From an uncultured Treponema sp. (GTDB lineage Bacteria; Spirochaetota; Spirochaetia; Treponematales; Treponemataceae): a stretch of DNA of 64,000 nt. The position numbers and the translations under genes were made by a program. The notes under the pieces were generated by a model, which was given only the letters and a program-made list of their open reading frames with translations, was not told the origin of the DNA and made no database searches. The DNA lies in assembly GCF_946187725.1 (NCBI RefSeq), contig NZ_CAMHSK010000001.1:161608-225607 (forward strand), written 5' to 3'. Shown here piece by piece: positions 27,160 through 35,406 of this stretch. Position 1 is the first letter of the stretch. Every line of letters begins with the position of its first letter.

Positions 27160-27423
27160 TTATTGTTTTTCTATCAGGCTAGCAACAGGCACTTTCAGGA
27201 CTTCAGCGATTGCGACAAGTTCAATATCAGTTACGAATCTTTTTCCACATTCAATCCTCTGAATCGCATTTTTATCAACATCGATTCCGTATAATTGCAG
27301 TTTATCCGCAAAAGCCCGTTGCGAAAGTTTTGGAATGCTTCCCTTTCGGATGCGGGCAATATTTTTCCCAGAGATATTGTTTGATTCTCCATTCTTATTT
27401 TTGAACATACGCTTATTTGACAT
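27160..27423 (-). CDS. XRE-family transcriptional repressor
   Basis: Small helix-turn-helix protein of 87 residues. The Cro/CI fold spans about residues 20-85 (IARIRKGSIPKLSQRAFADK, NAIQRIECGKRFVTDIE, LVAIAEVLKVPVASLIE). It has no sensor domain. Its start codon overlaps one of two identical-type palindromes, and the second lies at the divergent lipoprotein promoter. It therefore very probably represses itself and that lipoprotein gene. Confidence 0.85.
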   Translation of the reverse strand: MSNKRMFKNKNGESNNISGKNIARIRKGSIPKLSQRAFADKLQLYGIDVDKNAIQRIECGKRFVTDIELVAIAEVLKVPVASLIEKQ

Positions 27424-27436
27424 TTAGTGCTTGTCA
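27418..27436. promoter_or_regulatory. XRE operator 1
   Basis: TGACATTTAGTGCTTGTCA, with TGACA/TGTCA half-sites. It overlaps the XRE start codon and matches operator 2 in 15 of 19 positions. Confidence 0.65.
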
Positions 27437-27469
27437 ATTGGCTAATGTTAAGATATGCTGTAAGTAGAA

Positions 27470-27498
27470 TTGACATCTAGTGAATGTCATAATATTAA
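27470..27498 (+). promoter_or_regulatory. Lipoprotein promoter overlapping XRE operator 2
   Basis: TTGACA (27470-27475), 17 bp, TATTAA (27493-27498). Operator 2, TGACATCTAGTGAATGTCA at 27471-27489, covers the -35 hexamer and most of the spacer, so binding would block polymerase. Confidence 0.65.
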
Positions 27499-27520
27499 AA
27501 AATTAAAGGAGGCTTTTTTT

Positions 27521-28810
27521 ATGAAAGCAATAAAATCAATTTCAGCAGTTCTGCTGGCCTCGGCACTGATTTTTGGAATATCTTCATGCAGCAATGATGA
27601 TGATTCCACGGATCAAAGTTCGAAAGGAACAGAATCTGTTTCAACGACAGGAACCGTGACGGCGGCAACAACAAATACAAGTGGTCAGAGGACAGCGACA
27701 CTCCAGGCGTCAAATGGTTCATATCGTTTTACAGAAACGAATCCTGGTGTAAGTGCAAACATTTCTTATCGCGCGGTTGTTGACGAGTCTAAGGGTGGAA
27801 CATGGACTTTCACGGAGAAAAACGCCGCGACTGCAAAGTATTCAGGCACATACAAAGGGGACATCTCGAAATTTGGAAATTCGGAAGTCAAACTTTCACT
27901 CACAGTAGAGAAAATTTTGAGCAACGGAAAACTTACAGATGTTGCAAGTCAGAAGAGTTTTGATTTTGAAGCAACTGCAACAGAGTTCAAGGCGACTGTT
28001 CCTGCTGTTGAAGTAAAAGCAAGTTCAAACAGCGGAAAAACTGAAGGTGGTTCTTCAGCAACAACGCCGACTGTGACATTGCCGGAATCTGTGGGAACAA
28101 ATCCATTTAGCGGTAAGACATTTACACTTGAAGGCAGTTCTTCCGAAAAGATGAGAACATGGACTTTTACGAACGACGCTGCAACCGAAACATATACGCG
28201 CATAAAAAACAATGAGACAAAAACCGAAAACTCAATTTATAGATATTCTTATGATTCAAACCAAAACTTGCTTTTCCTTTCCTTCAAGAGTTTTTCTGGC
28301 GAAAACAGAGGCATAACATATAGTTTTTCGTCACTTGAAGAATATGAAGAAGTTCTTCGAATGTATTCTGGACTTTCCGAAGTGGAACTTGAAAGTGAGC
28401 TTGCAGTTTGTGCCAACCAATTTGCCACGATGGTAGTTTATAAATATGAAATTTCTGGTTCATCAATTTCTCTTATCGATTATTTTTACGGAACATTACC
28501 AACAACCGCGAGTTTTAGAACCTCAGACAATAAAACTTCTTTGAAAAAAGGCGAAGGAATTTGGCTTTGGCCAGAAGGAAGCACAGGTAATGGTGACGGC
28601 TATCACTGCATAGCACCTGTATACAATGACGGGACTTTTACAGGAAAACTTTCTTATAACAATGAAATCATCGGCTCTATTGAAGGCACATACACCACGA
28701 GCGGCAAAGGAATAAAAGGAAGCGGGTGTACAATCACGCTCATCTTTACAAAACTGCCAGATTCTGTTACGGAATTTGCAACCGACACTGCATATATTCT
28801 GACAAATTAA
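27521..28810 (+). CDS. Hypothetical lipoprotein under XRE control
   Basis: 429 residues with a lipoprotein signal ending in the lipobox GISSC (Cys23), followed by an Asp/Ser/Thr-rich linker. The body appears to hold two beta-rich lipocalin-like segments, each with a W-T-F-like start (GGTWTFTEKNAATAKYSGTY; RTWTFTNDAATETYTR). I do not recognise the family; such Thr/Ser-rich lipoproteins are frequent in Treponema. The frame extends to 27470, but AAAGGAGG ends 7 nt before ATG 27521, which is therefore the start. A rho-independent terminator follows. Confidence 0.8.
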   Translation: MKAIKSISAVLLASALIFGISSCSNDDDSTDQSSKGTESVSTTGTVTAATTNTSGQRTATLQASNGSYRFTETNPGVSANISYRAVVDESKGGTWTFTEKNAATAKYSGTYKGDISKFGNSEVKLSLTVEKILSNGKLTDVASQKSFDFEATATEFKATVPAVEVKASSNSGKTEGGSSATTPTVTLPESVGTNPFSGKTFTLEGSSSEKMRTWTFTNDAATETYTRIKNNETKTENSIYRYSYDSNQNLLFLSFKSFSGENRGITYSFSSLEEYEEVLRMYSGLSEVELESELAVCANQFATMVVYKYEISGSSISLIDYFYGTLPTTASFRTSDNKTSLKKGEGIWLWPEGSTGNGDGYHCIAPVYNDGTFTGKLSYNNEIIGSIEGTYTTSGKGIKGSGCTITLIFTKLPDSVTEFATDTAYILTN

Positions 28811-28834
28811 GTCATAACGGATTGTTGTCATGTT

Positions 28835-28875
28835 GCCGTGCAATTTTCACAGAATGGAAGTTGCACGGCTTTTTT
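28835..28875 (+). terminator. Rho-independent terminator of the lipoprotein gene
   Basis: GCCGTGCAA (28835-28843) pairs with TTGCACGGC (28861-28869), a perfect 9-bp stem, followed by six T. Confidence 0.85.
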
Positions 28876-28897
28876 ACATTTATTTGCTTTATTTTGC

Positions 28898-28934
28898 TTT
28901 ACAAATATTGATTTATGATTTACATTGTATGTAA
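28898..28934 (+). promoter_or_regulatory. Toxin-antitoxin promoter with palindromic operator
   Basis: TTTACA (28898-28903), 17 bp, TACATT (28921-28926). The palindrome TTACAT-TGT-ATGTAA (28920-28934) covers the -10 and touches the ribosome-binding site AAGGAAGG. Self-repression by the antitoxin or the complex is the usual arrangement. Confidence 0.55.
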
Positions 28935-28946
28935 GGAAGGTGAATT

Positions 28947-29213
28947 ATGGCACAGGCAATGGTTAATTTTAGAATGGACAGTGACGAAAAAAACTCTTTT
29001 GAAGAAGTTTGCGAGCAGCTGGGGCTTTCAATTACCAGCGCATTCAAAATGTTCGCAAAAAAAGTCATCCGCGAAAAACGCATCCCATTTGAAGTTTCTC
29101 TGGAATCAAGCGATCCGTTCTATTCGGAGAGTAACCTTGAACATCTTAGACGAGGAATAAAAGCCTTGAATGAAGGTAAAGGCGTTGAGCATGAAATCAT
29201 CGAGGTGAAATAA
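28947..29213 (+). CDS. RelB/DinJ-family antitoxin
   Basis: 88 residues. The ribbon-helix-helix N-terminus (MVNFRMDSDEKNSFEEVCEQ, then LGLSITSAFKMFAKKVIREK) is that of RelB/DinJ antitoxins, which dimerise and bind DNA. The C-terminal tail (SNLEHLRRGIKALNEGKGVE) should wrap and neutralise the toxin. Its stop shares one base with the toxin start, a tight coupling. In Escherichia coli YoeB is paired with a Phd/YefM antitoxin, so this RelB/DinJ pairing is of interest. Confidence 0.9.
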   Translation: MAQAMVNFRMDSDEKNSFEEVCEQLGLSITSAFKMFAKKVIREKRIPFEVSLESSDPFYSESNLEHLRRGIKALNEGKGVEHEIIEVK

Positions 29214-29473
29214 TGAAGAAAATCTGGTTCGATGAGGCTTGGGATGATTATCTGTATTGGCAATCGCAGGACAAGAAAACATTAAAGAGAATACATGCAA
29301 TATTGAAAGATGTTGAAAGAAACGGAATGAATAAAGGAATTGGCAAACCTGAACCGTTAAAAAACGAATTCAGTGGATTCTGGAGTCGCAGAATTGATGA
29401 TGTGAACAGATTCGTTTATCGTATTCAAGATGATGAATTACAAATTCTTTCATGTCGCGGACATTACGAGTAG
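29213..29473 (+). CDS. yoeB: YoeB-family ribosome-dependent mRNA interferase toxin
   Basis: 86 residues. The N-terminus IWFDEAWDDYLYWQSQDKKT and the end SCRGHYE are the YoeB signature. The ending includes the conserved His-Tyr pair, and the Glu/Arg active-site residues are present in GKPEPLK and WSRRID. When free, YoeB cleaves mRNA on the translating ribosome and arrests growth. Expression depends on read-through from the antitoxin (1-nt overlap). Confidence 0.93.
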   Translation: MKKIWFDEAWDDYLYWQSQDKKTLKRIHAILKDVERNGMNKGIGKPEPLKNEFSGFWSRRIDDVNRFVYRIQDDELQILSCRGHYE

Positions 29474-29476
29474 TAT

Positions 29477-31111
29477 TTATCTTTTTCTGAATTTCCTGAT
29501 TATTACCCTTACGATTTCATCTTTCGTAATCACAAGCATTGCCACGCCTGCAATCGCGAAAACCATTGCACAGGCGAAGACCGGCAGACCAAAGCCAATC
29601 AGTCTTCCTCTGCCTGCTAAAAGCTGATTCAAGGCGTTTCTTACGAAGAAGGTTGGAACTGCGGCGATTACTGAAAATACAATCAGTTTTAGCGAGTAGA
29701 AAATCGTTCCCTTGGTGACTGCCTTTACATCGAGATTTTGATTTTTCTTCAAAAAGATGAAAAGCGCGACCGTGTTTGCAAAGCTTGCGATTGAAAGTGC
29801 CAGCGCGATTCCGGCTCCCGTTCCGTTATTTCTGAATGTGACGACTGCAACTGCAAGCGCGATGTTTACCGCAAAACCGAAAATTCCTGCCACTGTCGGA
29901 GATTTTGTGTTTCCCTGGGCGTAGAAAGCCGGGGAAATGATTCGGTTGAGCGCGATGAAAAATAGACCTGCAATGTGCATCCTGAAAGCCACCAGCGTTA
30001 GGCGGACTGATTCATCTGAGAATTTCTTTGACTTGTAGACGAGCGAAATGATTTCTTCGCCGCAGACGAGTGAGAAAAAAGTGACCGGAATCGAAATCAG
30101 CGCCATGATTTTTGCCGCCTGAACGAGCATCGCATTGAAATCTTCCCAGAGTTGTTTTTTTGCCAGTCCGCTCAAATCGGGCAAAATGACCGTTCCGATT
30201 GAAACCGCGAAAATGCCCAAAATCAATTCCTGCAAGCGGAGCGAATACTGGAGCGAAGAGACGATACCTGTTCCTGCTTTGCCTGCAAGAGCCGTGGAAA
30301 CGACATCATTGAGCTGGTAGGCCGCCATTCCGATAATCGTCGGTACAATCAGTTTCATTACACGGCGAGTTCCCGGATTTGTGAAAGCCTTTTTGAGAGT
30401 GGTAAAATGGAAAGTCCAGCCTGTTTTGAGCACGAACGGAAGCTGGAAAAGTGCCTGAACACAGCCGCCCGAAATTACGCCGATTGACATTGCGCGGGCA
30501 GCCATCTGAGCTTTTACTTCGCTGTCTTCGATATTGCCGGTGAGAATTGGTGTGAGAATGTAAGTTGCCGCAATTACGACAGAATTGAAAAGAACCGGAG
30601 TAAAGCCCGATGGCGAAAAGATTTTGACTCCATTCAAAACACCCTGAAAAAACGCCGCAATCGAAATCACAACGAGATAAGGGAACATGATTCGGGTAAG
30701 AATCGTGGTTTCGTGGAGAAGAGCAGAATCGTTGTTATCCAGAAAGATGCGTACAATCAGCGGAGTGAGCAAAATTCCTGCCAGAACAACACAAGTCGTC
30801 AAAAATGTAATCAGCGTGATAGTTGCGCTCAAAAAGTCGCGGATAGTTTTTTTGCCTTCATCGGATTCAGAATCTTCGAGATAGCCTTTAAAAGTAGGAA
30901 TAAAAGCGACGGAAATCGCGTTTTCAGCAAAAAGACGGCGGAGCAAGTTCGGAATCATAAAAGCAATTCCAAACGCATCTGCATATTTTGAAGTTCCCAG
31001 GAAAGCCGCCTTTGTCATTTCGCGCACAAGACCTAAAATGCGTGAACAGAGCGTAAAAAACGAAAGTGAAAGCCCTGCACTAAGCAGCGAGCGTGATTTT
31101 TTTGAAGACAT
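29477..31111 (-). CDS. murJ: Lipid II flippase MurJ
   Basis: Polytopic MATE-like membrane protein of 544 residues with about 14 spans. It flips the peptidoglycan precursor lipid II across the inner membrane. Conserved N-terminal features are LGLVREMTKAAFLGTSKYAD and AFGIAFMIPNLLRRLFAENA. PTIIGMAAYQLNDVVSTALA and the central loop follow the family. The start at ATG 31111 has no ribosome-binding site; a strong promoter ends 6 nt upstream. The 3' end lies 3 bp from the convergent YoeB gene. Confidence 0.94.
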   Translation of the reverse strand: MSSKKSRSLLSAGLSLSFFTLCSRILGLVREMTKAAFLGTSKYADAFGIAFMIPNLLRRLFAENAISVAFIPTFKGYLEDSESDEGKKTIRDFLSATITLITFLTTCVVLAGILLTPLIVRIFLDNNDSALLHETTILTRIMFPYLVVISIAAFFQGVLNGVKIFSPSGFTPVLFNSVVIAATYILTPILTGNIEDSEVKAQMAARAMSIGVISGGCVQALFQLPFVLKTGWTFHFTTLKKAFTNPGTRRVMKLIVPTIIGMAAYQLNDVVSTALAGKAGTGIVSSLQYSLRLQELILGIFAVSIGTVILPDLSGLAKKQLWEDFNAMLVQAAKIMALISIPVTFFSLVCGEEIISLVYKSKKFSDESVRLTLVAFRMHIAGLFFIALNRIISPAFYAQGNTKSPTVAGIFGFAVNIALAVAVVTFRNNGTGAGIALALSIASFANTVALFIFLKKNQNLDVKAVTKGTIFYSLKLIVFSVIAAVPTFFVRNALNQLLAGRGRLIGFGLPVFACAMVFAIAGVAMLVITKDEIVRVIIRKFRKR

Positions 31112-31117
31112 GCGGAT

Positions 31118-31145
31118 ATTATAGCGAATATTTCTTCTAGGTCAA
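31118..31145 (-). promoter_or_regulatory. murJ promoter, predicted leaderless
   Basis: Minus strand TTGACC (31140-31145), 16 bp, TATAAT (31118-31123), then 6 nt to ATG 31111. The hairpin element at 31150 begins just upstream of the -35. Confidence 0.65.
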
Positions 31146-31149
31146 ATGT

Positions 31150-31353
31150 CGAGTTTTGAAATTCACTGACTGCATAAAAACGGCTCCCAGTCGTGATAAC
31201 GGCTTATCGAAACCGCAGGCTAGCCTGCTACACGCGTTTTGTGCTTGTAACTATATACATTTGCCGCTTGCGCGGCAGCACAAAACGAGTGTTTTCGTAA
31301 GCCGTTTCGCTCCCTCGCGCCGTTTTTGCCATATCCGGTAAGTTCAAAACTCG
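31150..31353. repeat. Giant nested hairpin element 1 (204 bp)
   Basis: Bounded by perfect 11-bp inverted repeats CGAGTTTTGAA (31150-31160) and TTCAAAACTCG (31343-31353). Inside, nested arms pair in order: AAAAACGGC with GCCGTTTTT, AACGGCTTA with TAAGCCGTT, CGTTTTGTGCT with AGCACAAAACG, and TGCCGC with GCGGCA at the tip. A side palindrome GCAGGCTAGCCTGC lies at 31215-31228. There is no credible ORF inside. Confidence 0.75.
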
Positions 31354-31391
31354 CCATTAGATGGCTATATCGGCATATAATGGAAAAATGC
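31354..31391. repeat. Small palindrome between the two hairpin elements
   Basis: CCATTA at 31354 pairs with TAATGG ending about 31383, with ATG/CAT and TATA segments symmetrical in between. Confidence 0.4.
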
Positions 31392-31569
31392 CGAGTTTTG
31401 CATTTGCTGAGTGATGCAAAAACAAGCGTAGGCGGGGTTATGGCACGAACCCACTTTGTGCGAGCGAGCGAAGCGAGTCTAATTTCCAATTTCGCACAAC
31501 CGTGGAGTTCAGTGCCATGTTCCCGCCGAGAGCTTGTTTTTGTTGTTTTCAGAAGATTTGCAAAACTCG
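31392..31569. repeat. Giant nested hairpin element 2 (178 bp)
   Basis: Bounded by CGAGTTTTGCA (31392-31402) and TGCAAAACTCG (31559-31569). Nested arms: AAAAACAAGC with GCTTGTTTTT, GGCGGG with CCCGCC, ATGGCAC with GTGCCAT, and TTGTGCGA with TCGCACAA around a GCGAGCGAAGCGAGT tip. It shares its terminal CGAGTTTTG with element 1 while the interior differs. Confidence 0.75.
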
Positions 31570-31593
31570 ACATTTGCCTTCCTGATGCAAAAG

Positions 31594-31622
31594 TTGACGG
31601 AAACAAAAGTGTATTTTACAAT
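31594..31622 (+). promoter_or_regulatory. SDR-gene promoter, predicted leaderless
   Basis: TTGACG (31594-31599), 17 bp, TACAAT (31617-31622), then 7 nt to ATG 31630. There is no ribosome-binding site. Confidence 0.6.
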
Positions 31623-31629
31623 TATTGGC

Positions 31630-32397
31630 ATGACAGTGTTGATTACAGGTGCATCTGGTGGAATTGGGGCCGAACTTGCACGGCTTTTTGCAAAAGACGG
31701 CTATAATCTTGTGCTTGTTGCCCGCAGACTTGAAAAACTGAATGAACTCAAAACCGAGCTTGAAGCAGAATTTCAAATTCATGTAACGACCTTTGCTCAG
31801 GATTTGAGTATGATTGGTTCTGCTAAACTGATCTTTGATTTTGTTTGCGCTCAGAACCTGTCAATCGATATTCTTGTGAACAATGCCGGCTTCGGAGATT
31901 TCGGATTCTTTGCTCAAAGTAATTTGCAAAAACTTCAGCAGATGATTCAACTGAATGTCGCCGCCTTAACGAATCTCACACACTATTTTCTTCCGCAGAT
32001 GATTTCACGCAAAAACGGAAAGGTTCTCAATGTCGCTTCTGTTGCGTCATTTATGCCCGGCCCAAAAATGGCTGTCTATTATGCGACAAAAGCCTATGTC
32101 CGCTCATTTTCTGAAGCACTTTCTGTCGAACTCAAAGGAACTGGCGTCACTATAACGGCTCTTTGTCCGGGGCCTGTTTCAACGGATTTTTGGGAGCGTG
32201 CTGAAGCTGGTTCTTCAAGTCTTTTCAAGCATTTTTTGTTTGCTGACTGCAAAAAAGTTGCCCGCTATGCTTATAAACGATTAATGAAAGGTAAGGTTCT
32301 TGCAATTCCATACCGTTCAACCCGATTTTTTGTTCTGCTCATAAAATTTCTCCCTGGTTCATTGGTCAGAAATTTAATCTATGCTGTTCAAAAATAA
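31630..32397 (+). CDS. Short-chain dehydrogenase/reductase
   Basis: Classical SDR of 255 residues. The NAD(P)-binding TGASGGIG lies at residues 6-13, NNAG near 85, the catalytic Ser in VASVASFMPGP, and the catalytic YxxxK as YYATK. The C-terminus (RSTRFFVLLIKFLPGSLVRN) is hydrophobic and basic, as in membrane-associated DltE/YqjQ-like members. The frame extends to 31534, but the SDR fold starts at ATG 31630 and the promoter supports it. The substrate is unknown. PepF follows on the same strand after 23 bp, with its own -10. Confidence 0.9.
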   Translation: MTVLITGASGGIGAELARLFAKDGYNLVLVARRLEKLNELKTELEAEFQIHVTTFAQDLSMIGSAKLIFDFVCAQNLSIDILVNNAGFGDFGFFAQSNLQKLQQMIQLNVAALTNLTHYFLPQMISRKNGKVLNVASVASFMPGPKMAVYYATKAYVRSFSEALSVELKGTGVTITALCPGPVSTDFWERAEAGSSSLFKHFLFADCKKVARYAYKRLMKGKVLAIPYRSTRFFVLLIKFLPGSLVRNLIYAVQK

Positions 32398-32408
32398 GGT
32401 TATTGTTA

Positions 32409-32414
32409 TATAAT
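32409..32414 (+). promoter_or_regulatory. -10 element of pepF, predicted leaderless
   Basis: TATAAT ends 6 nt before ATG 32421 and no ribosome-binding site is present. The -35 is weak (GTTCAA near 32386), so some transcription may come through from the SDR gene. Confidence 0.45.
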
Positions 32415-32420
32415 GCTTAC

Positions 32421-34220
32421 ATGGCTAAAAATACAATTCCTGCACGAAACGAGGTCCCTTCTAGCGACAAATGGGACTTGTCTACTTTATACAAATCTGA
32501 CGAAGACTGGGAAAAAGCACTTTCTTCTATTAAAAAGCTCTCTGATGATGTAGTTTCATTCAAGGGCAAAATGGGCGAATCTTCGGATTCATTGCTCGGC
32601 TGTCTCAAGGCGAACGAAGCGCTCGAAAAGGTAATTGAGACTGTCTACAGCTATGCGTCACTTCAACACACTGCGGATGAAAGTGATGCCGCTTCTCAGG
32701 ACAGGGAAGGCCGCGCTTTGATGGCATATTCTGCTGCCGAAAGTGCAACTTCTTTCTTTGCGCCGGAACTTATGGCAATTCCTGACGAAAAAATCAATTC
32801 CTGGATGGATTTGCCTGAATTCGCCGACTATAAAATCTTTTTGCAGAAAGAACTTCATCATAAGCCTTACATTTTGAGCGAAAAGGAAGAGCGAATTCTT
32901 TCTTTGCAGGCAGAAAGCGGTCAGACCGCGGACAAGGCTTTTTCTCTCCTTACGAATGTTGACTTGCAGTTTGAGAGCGTAAATGCAGGCGGAGAAGAAA
33001 AACCGCTTACACAGAGCACTTTTTCGACATTCCTTCATAATCCTGACCGTGCGGTGCGCGAAAAGGCTTACAAAAACTTTTACAAGGAATTCGTAAAGCA
33101 CGAAAATACAATCGCTTCTCTTTATGCAGGAAGCGTAAATCAGGACATTTTTCAGGCACGCGCACGAGGTTACAAATCATCGCTTGAGGCGGCTCTTTAC
33201 GGAAACAAAGTGCCTGAGTCGGTTTACCGAAATTTGATTGAAACCGTGCACAAAAATCTTCCGACTTTGCACAAATATTATTCTTTGCGAAAAAAGCTCC
33301 TGGGCGTGTCAGAACTTCGTCATTATGATGTCTATGTTCCGCTCGTAAAGGATGTTGAATGCAAGACCAGTTATGATGAAGCTGTTGAAATCTGCCGAAA
33401 TGCGCTCAAACCTCTCGGAAAGGAATACACTGACATTCTTTGCGACGGCTTGAAGAACGGCTGGGTTGACCGCTACGAAAACAAGGGAAAGCGGAGCGGT
33501 GCGTTCTCATCGGGCTGCTACACCGGCTATCCGTACATTCTTCTGAACTACAAGGATGATGTAATCCGTGATGTGTTCACAATGGCTCACGAGGGCGGAC
33601 ATTCAATGCACAGCTATTATTCGGCTCACAACAATCCTTTTATGTGCTACAACTACACGATTTTCGAAGCTGAGGTCGCATCAACTTTCAACGAGGAACT
33701 TGTCTTTGAATATCTCTTGAAAGAAGCAAAAACTCCAGAAATGAAGGCATATCTTCTTTCAATGCGCGCTGATGATATTCTTGCCACTTTACACCGTCAG
33801 ACAATGTTCGCCGAATTCGAGCTTAAAGCACACGAACTTGTTGAAAATGGCACACCTCTTTCGGCTCAGGTTTTGCGAAAAATCTACCGTGAGCTTTTGG
33901 TTCAGTATTTTGGAAGCGAAATGCACTTTGAAGAAGAAAGCGATATGGAAGGACTTAGAATTCCGCATTTTTACAACGCATTCTATGTCTACAAGTATGC
34001 TACAGGAATTTCTGCCTCTCTTGCACTTGCAAAACGCGTCACAGAAGGCGGTGAAAAAGAGCGCGAGGATTACTTCAAATTCCTCAAGAGCGGTGGAAGC
34101 CGATATCCGATTGAAAGCCTGAAAGTCGCCGGTGTTGACATGAGCACAACCGAGCCTGTTCAGGCAGCACTTGATGTCTTCGCAAATCTTGTTGAAGAAC
34201 TGGAGAAAATTGACAATTAA
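32421..34220 (+). CDS. pepF: Oligoendopeptidase F
   Basis: Cytoplasmic M3B zinc peptidase of 599 residues that degrades peptides of roughly 7-17 residues. The zinc site HEGGHSMHS lies near residue 389, with the third ligand Glu in the following FEAEVASTFNE. N-terminal SDKWDLSTLYKSDEDWE and the large helical lid domain are standard. The open frame starts at TTG 32403, but ATG 32421 (MAKNTIPARN) fits the family start. With the peptide importer and the M24 peptidase it fits a peptide-using lifestyle. Confidence 0.94.
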   Translation: MAKNTIPARNEVPSSDKWDLSTLYKSDEDWEKALSSIKKLSDDVVSFKGKMGESSDSLLGCLKANEALEKVIETVYSYASLQHTADESDAASQDREGRALMAYSAAESATSFFAPELMAIPDEKINSWMDLPEFADYKIFLQKELHHKPYILSEKEERILSLQAESGQTADKAFSLLTNVDLQFESVNAGGEEKPLTQSTFSTFLHNPDRAVREKAYKNFYKEFVKHENTIASLYAGSVNQDIFQARARGYKSSLEAALYGNKVPESVYRNLIETVHKNLPTLHKYYSLRKKLLGVSELRHYDVYVPLVKDVECKTSYDEAVEICRNALKPLGKEYTDILCDGLKNGWVDRYENKGKRSGAFSSGCYTGYPYILLNYKDDVIRDVFTMAHEGGHSMHSYYSAHNNPFMCYNYTIFEAEVASTFNEELVFEYLLKEAKTPEMKAYLLSMRADDILATLHRQTMFAEFELKAHELVENGTPLSAQVLRKIYRELLVQYFGSEMHFEEESDMEGLRIPHFYNAFYVYKYATGISASLALAKRVTEGGEKEREDYFKFLKSGGSRYPIESLKVAGVDMSTTEPVQAALDVFANLVEELEKIDN

Positions 34221-34226
34221 CAATGT

Positions 34227-34279
34227 GCAATGAGAAATTGGAAGTTGTTTTAAAAAGATAATTGTACATTTCTCATTGC
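34227..34279. repeat. Inverted GCAATGAGAAAT repeat downstream of pepF
   Basis: GCAATGAGAAAT (34227-34238) and ATTTCTCATTGC (34268-34279) form a perfect 12-bp stem. TAATTCCTAATT units follow. It belongs to the same family as the repeats at 21472 and 36338 and may end pepF transcription. Confidence 0.6.
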
Positions 34280-34340
34280 TAATTCCTAATTTCTTTCAAC
34301 TTTTATCTGAAATCTGCCGAAATTTAAGTTAGAATAAAAA

Positions 34341-34367
34341 ATGAATTCTAATGGGGCTGGTGAATGA
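34341..34367 (+). other. Possible leaderless eight-codon minigene coupled to adenosine deaminase
   Basis: TAGAAT (34330-34335) is followed after 5 nt by ATG 34341, an eight-codon frame (MNSNGAGE) and TGA, whose ATGA overlaps the deaminase start at 34364. It may deliver ribosomes to the main gene. The evidence is only layout and spacing. Confidence 0.3.
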
Positions 34368-35377
34368 ATAAATCAGAATTTTACGAGTTTTTCAAAGACA
34401 TTCCAAAGGCAGAACTTCATATTCATATTGAAGCTGTTATGAGCCGGGAGACTATAAAAAAACTTTATCTCAAAAAGAACGGCGTAGAGTTCAGTGATGC
34501 TGAAATTAAAAAACTTTTCTCTTATTCTGATTTGAACGGATTCATCGCGGCTTTCCTCAAAGTTCAGGATTTGTTTACCGAAGTTTCTGATTTTGACCTC
34601 ATTTTTGAAGACCTCAAGAATTATCTTGTTCGAAATGGCGTTGTTCACTGCGAGGCTTTTTTTGCCCCGTCTGCATTTATCAAAAAAGGTTTCGACTATT
34701 CTGAAATGGCAAAGTGTTTCGAGCGAAATCTCAAGAAAATTAAGGACGAAACAGGATATACGGTCTGGCTTTTAGGCGATGTTTCACGCACCTTTGGTCT
34801 TGAAAATGCTGAAAACAATTACAAAATGTTCAAGGCAAATCCGTTTGAAGGCTTTATCGGAATCGGTTTGGGCGGTGCTGAATCAAAAGGTCCTTCTGGT
34901 GATTTTGGTCCTGTTTTTGAAAAAGCTCTTGCTGATAAATTCCATGCTGTTGCACATGCCGGCGAAGATGTTGGCCCTGAATCAATTTGGGATGCACTTA
35001 AAATCTGTCATGCAGAACGAATTGGACATGGAATCACTTCTGTTCAGGATTCAGAACTTGTAAAATATCTTGCCGAAAAACATATTCCTGTTGAAGTTGC
35101 TCCGACAAGCAATGTCTTTACCAAAAAATATGTCAAAAAAATGAGCGAGCATCCTGTTCGTGAAATGTTTGACTCTGGAATTCCTGTCACAATTGCGACA
35201 GATGATCCGATTTTCTTTGGTGTAGAACTTTTGGACGAATATTGGAATCTTTATTCAAAACTTCACTTTTCAAAGGCTGACTTAAAAAAGGTCATCCTTA
35301 ACAGTTTTGATGACTCATTCCTTTCTGATGAAGAAAAAGCAAAATACAAGAATCTCGTTGAAGAAAACTGGAAATAG
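34364..35377 (+). CDS. add: Adenosine deaminase family protein
   Basis: Converts adenosine to inosine in purine salvage; 337 residues. Zinc and catalytic residues are all present: HIHIE near residue 19, HAGED near 198 (His and Glu), ERIGHGI near 222, and ATDDP near 279. The missing usual Leu/Glu spacing is minor, and adenine deaminase activity is an alternative in this superfamily. It is followed 29 bp later by a related gene without these residues. guaB further on is a later step from the IMP pool. Confidence 0.88.
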   Translation: MNKSEFYEFFKDIPKAELHIHIEAVMSRETIKKLYLKKNGVEFSDAEIKKLFSYSDLNGFIAAFLKVQDLFTEVSDFDLIFEDLKNYLVRNGVVHCEAFFAPSAFIKKGFDYSEMAKCFERNLKKIKDETGYTVWLLGDVSRTFGLENAENNYKMFKANPFEGFIGIGLGGAESKGPSGDFGPVFEKALADKFHAVAHAGEDVGPESIWDALKICHAERIGHGITSVQDSELVKYLAEKHIPVEVAPTSNVFTKKYVKKMSEHPVREMFDSGIPVTIATDDPIFFGVELLDEYWNLYSKLHFSKADLKKVILNSFDDSFLSDEEKAKYKNLVEENWK

Positions 35378-35406
35378 AGCTAAAATCCTAAAAAAGGAAG
35401 CACACC

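Noticed and set aside
31220..31706. Overlapping frames inside the twin hairpin elements
   Set aside because: They cross both strands of the palindromes, have no start signals and no domain features.
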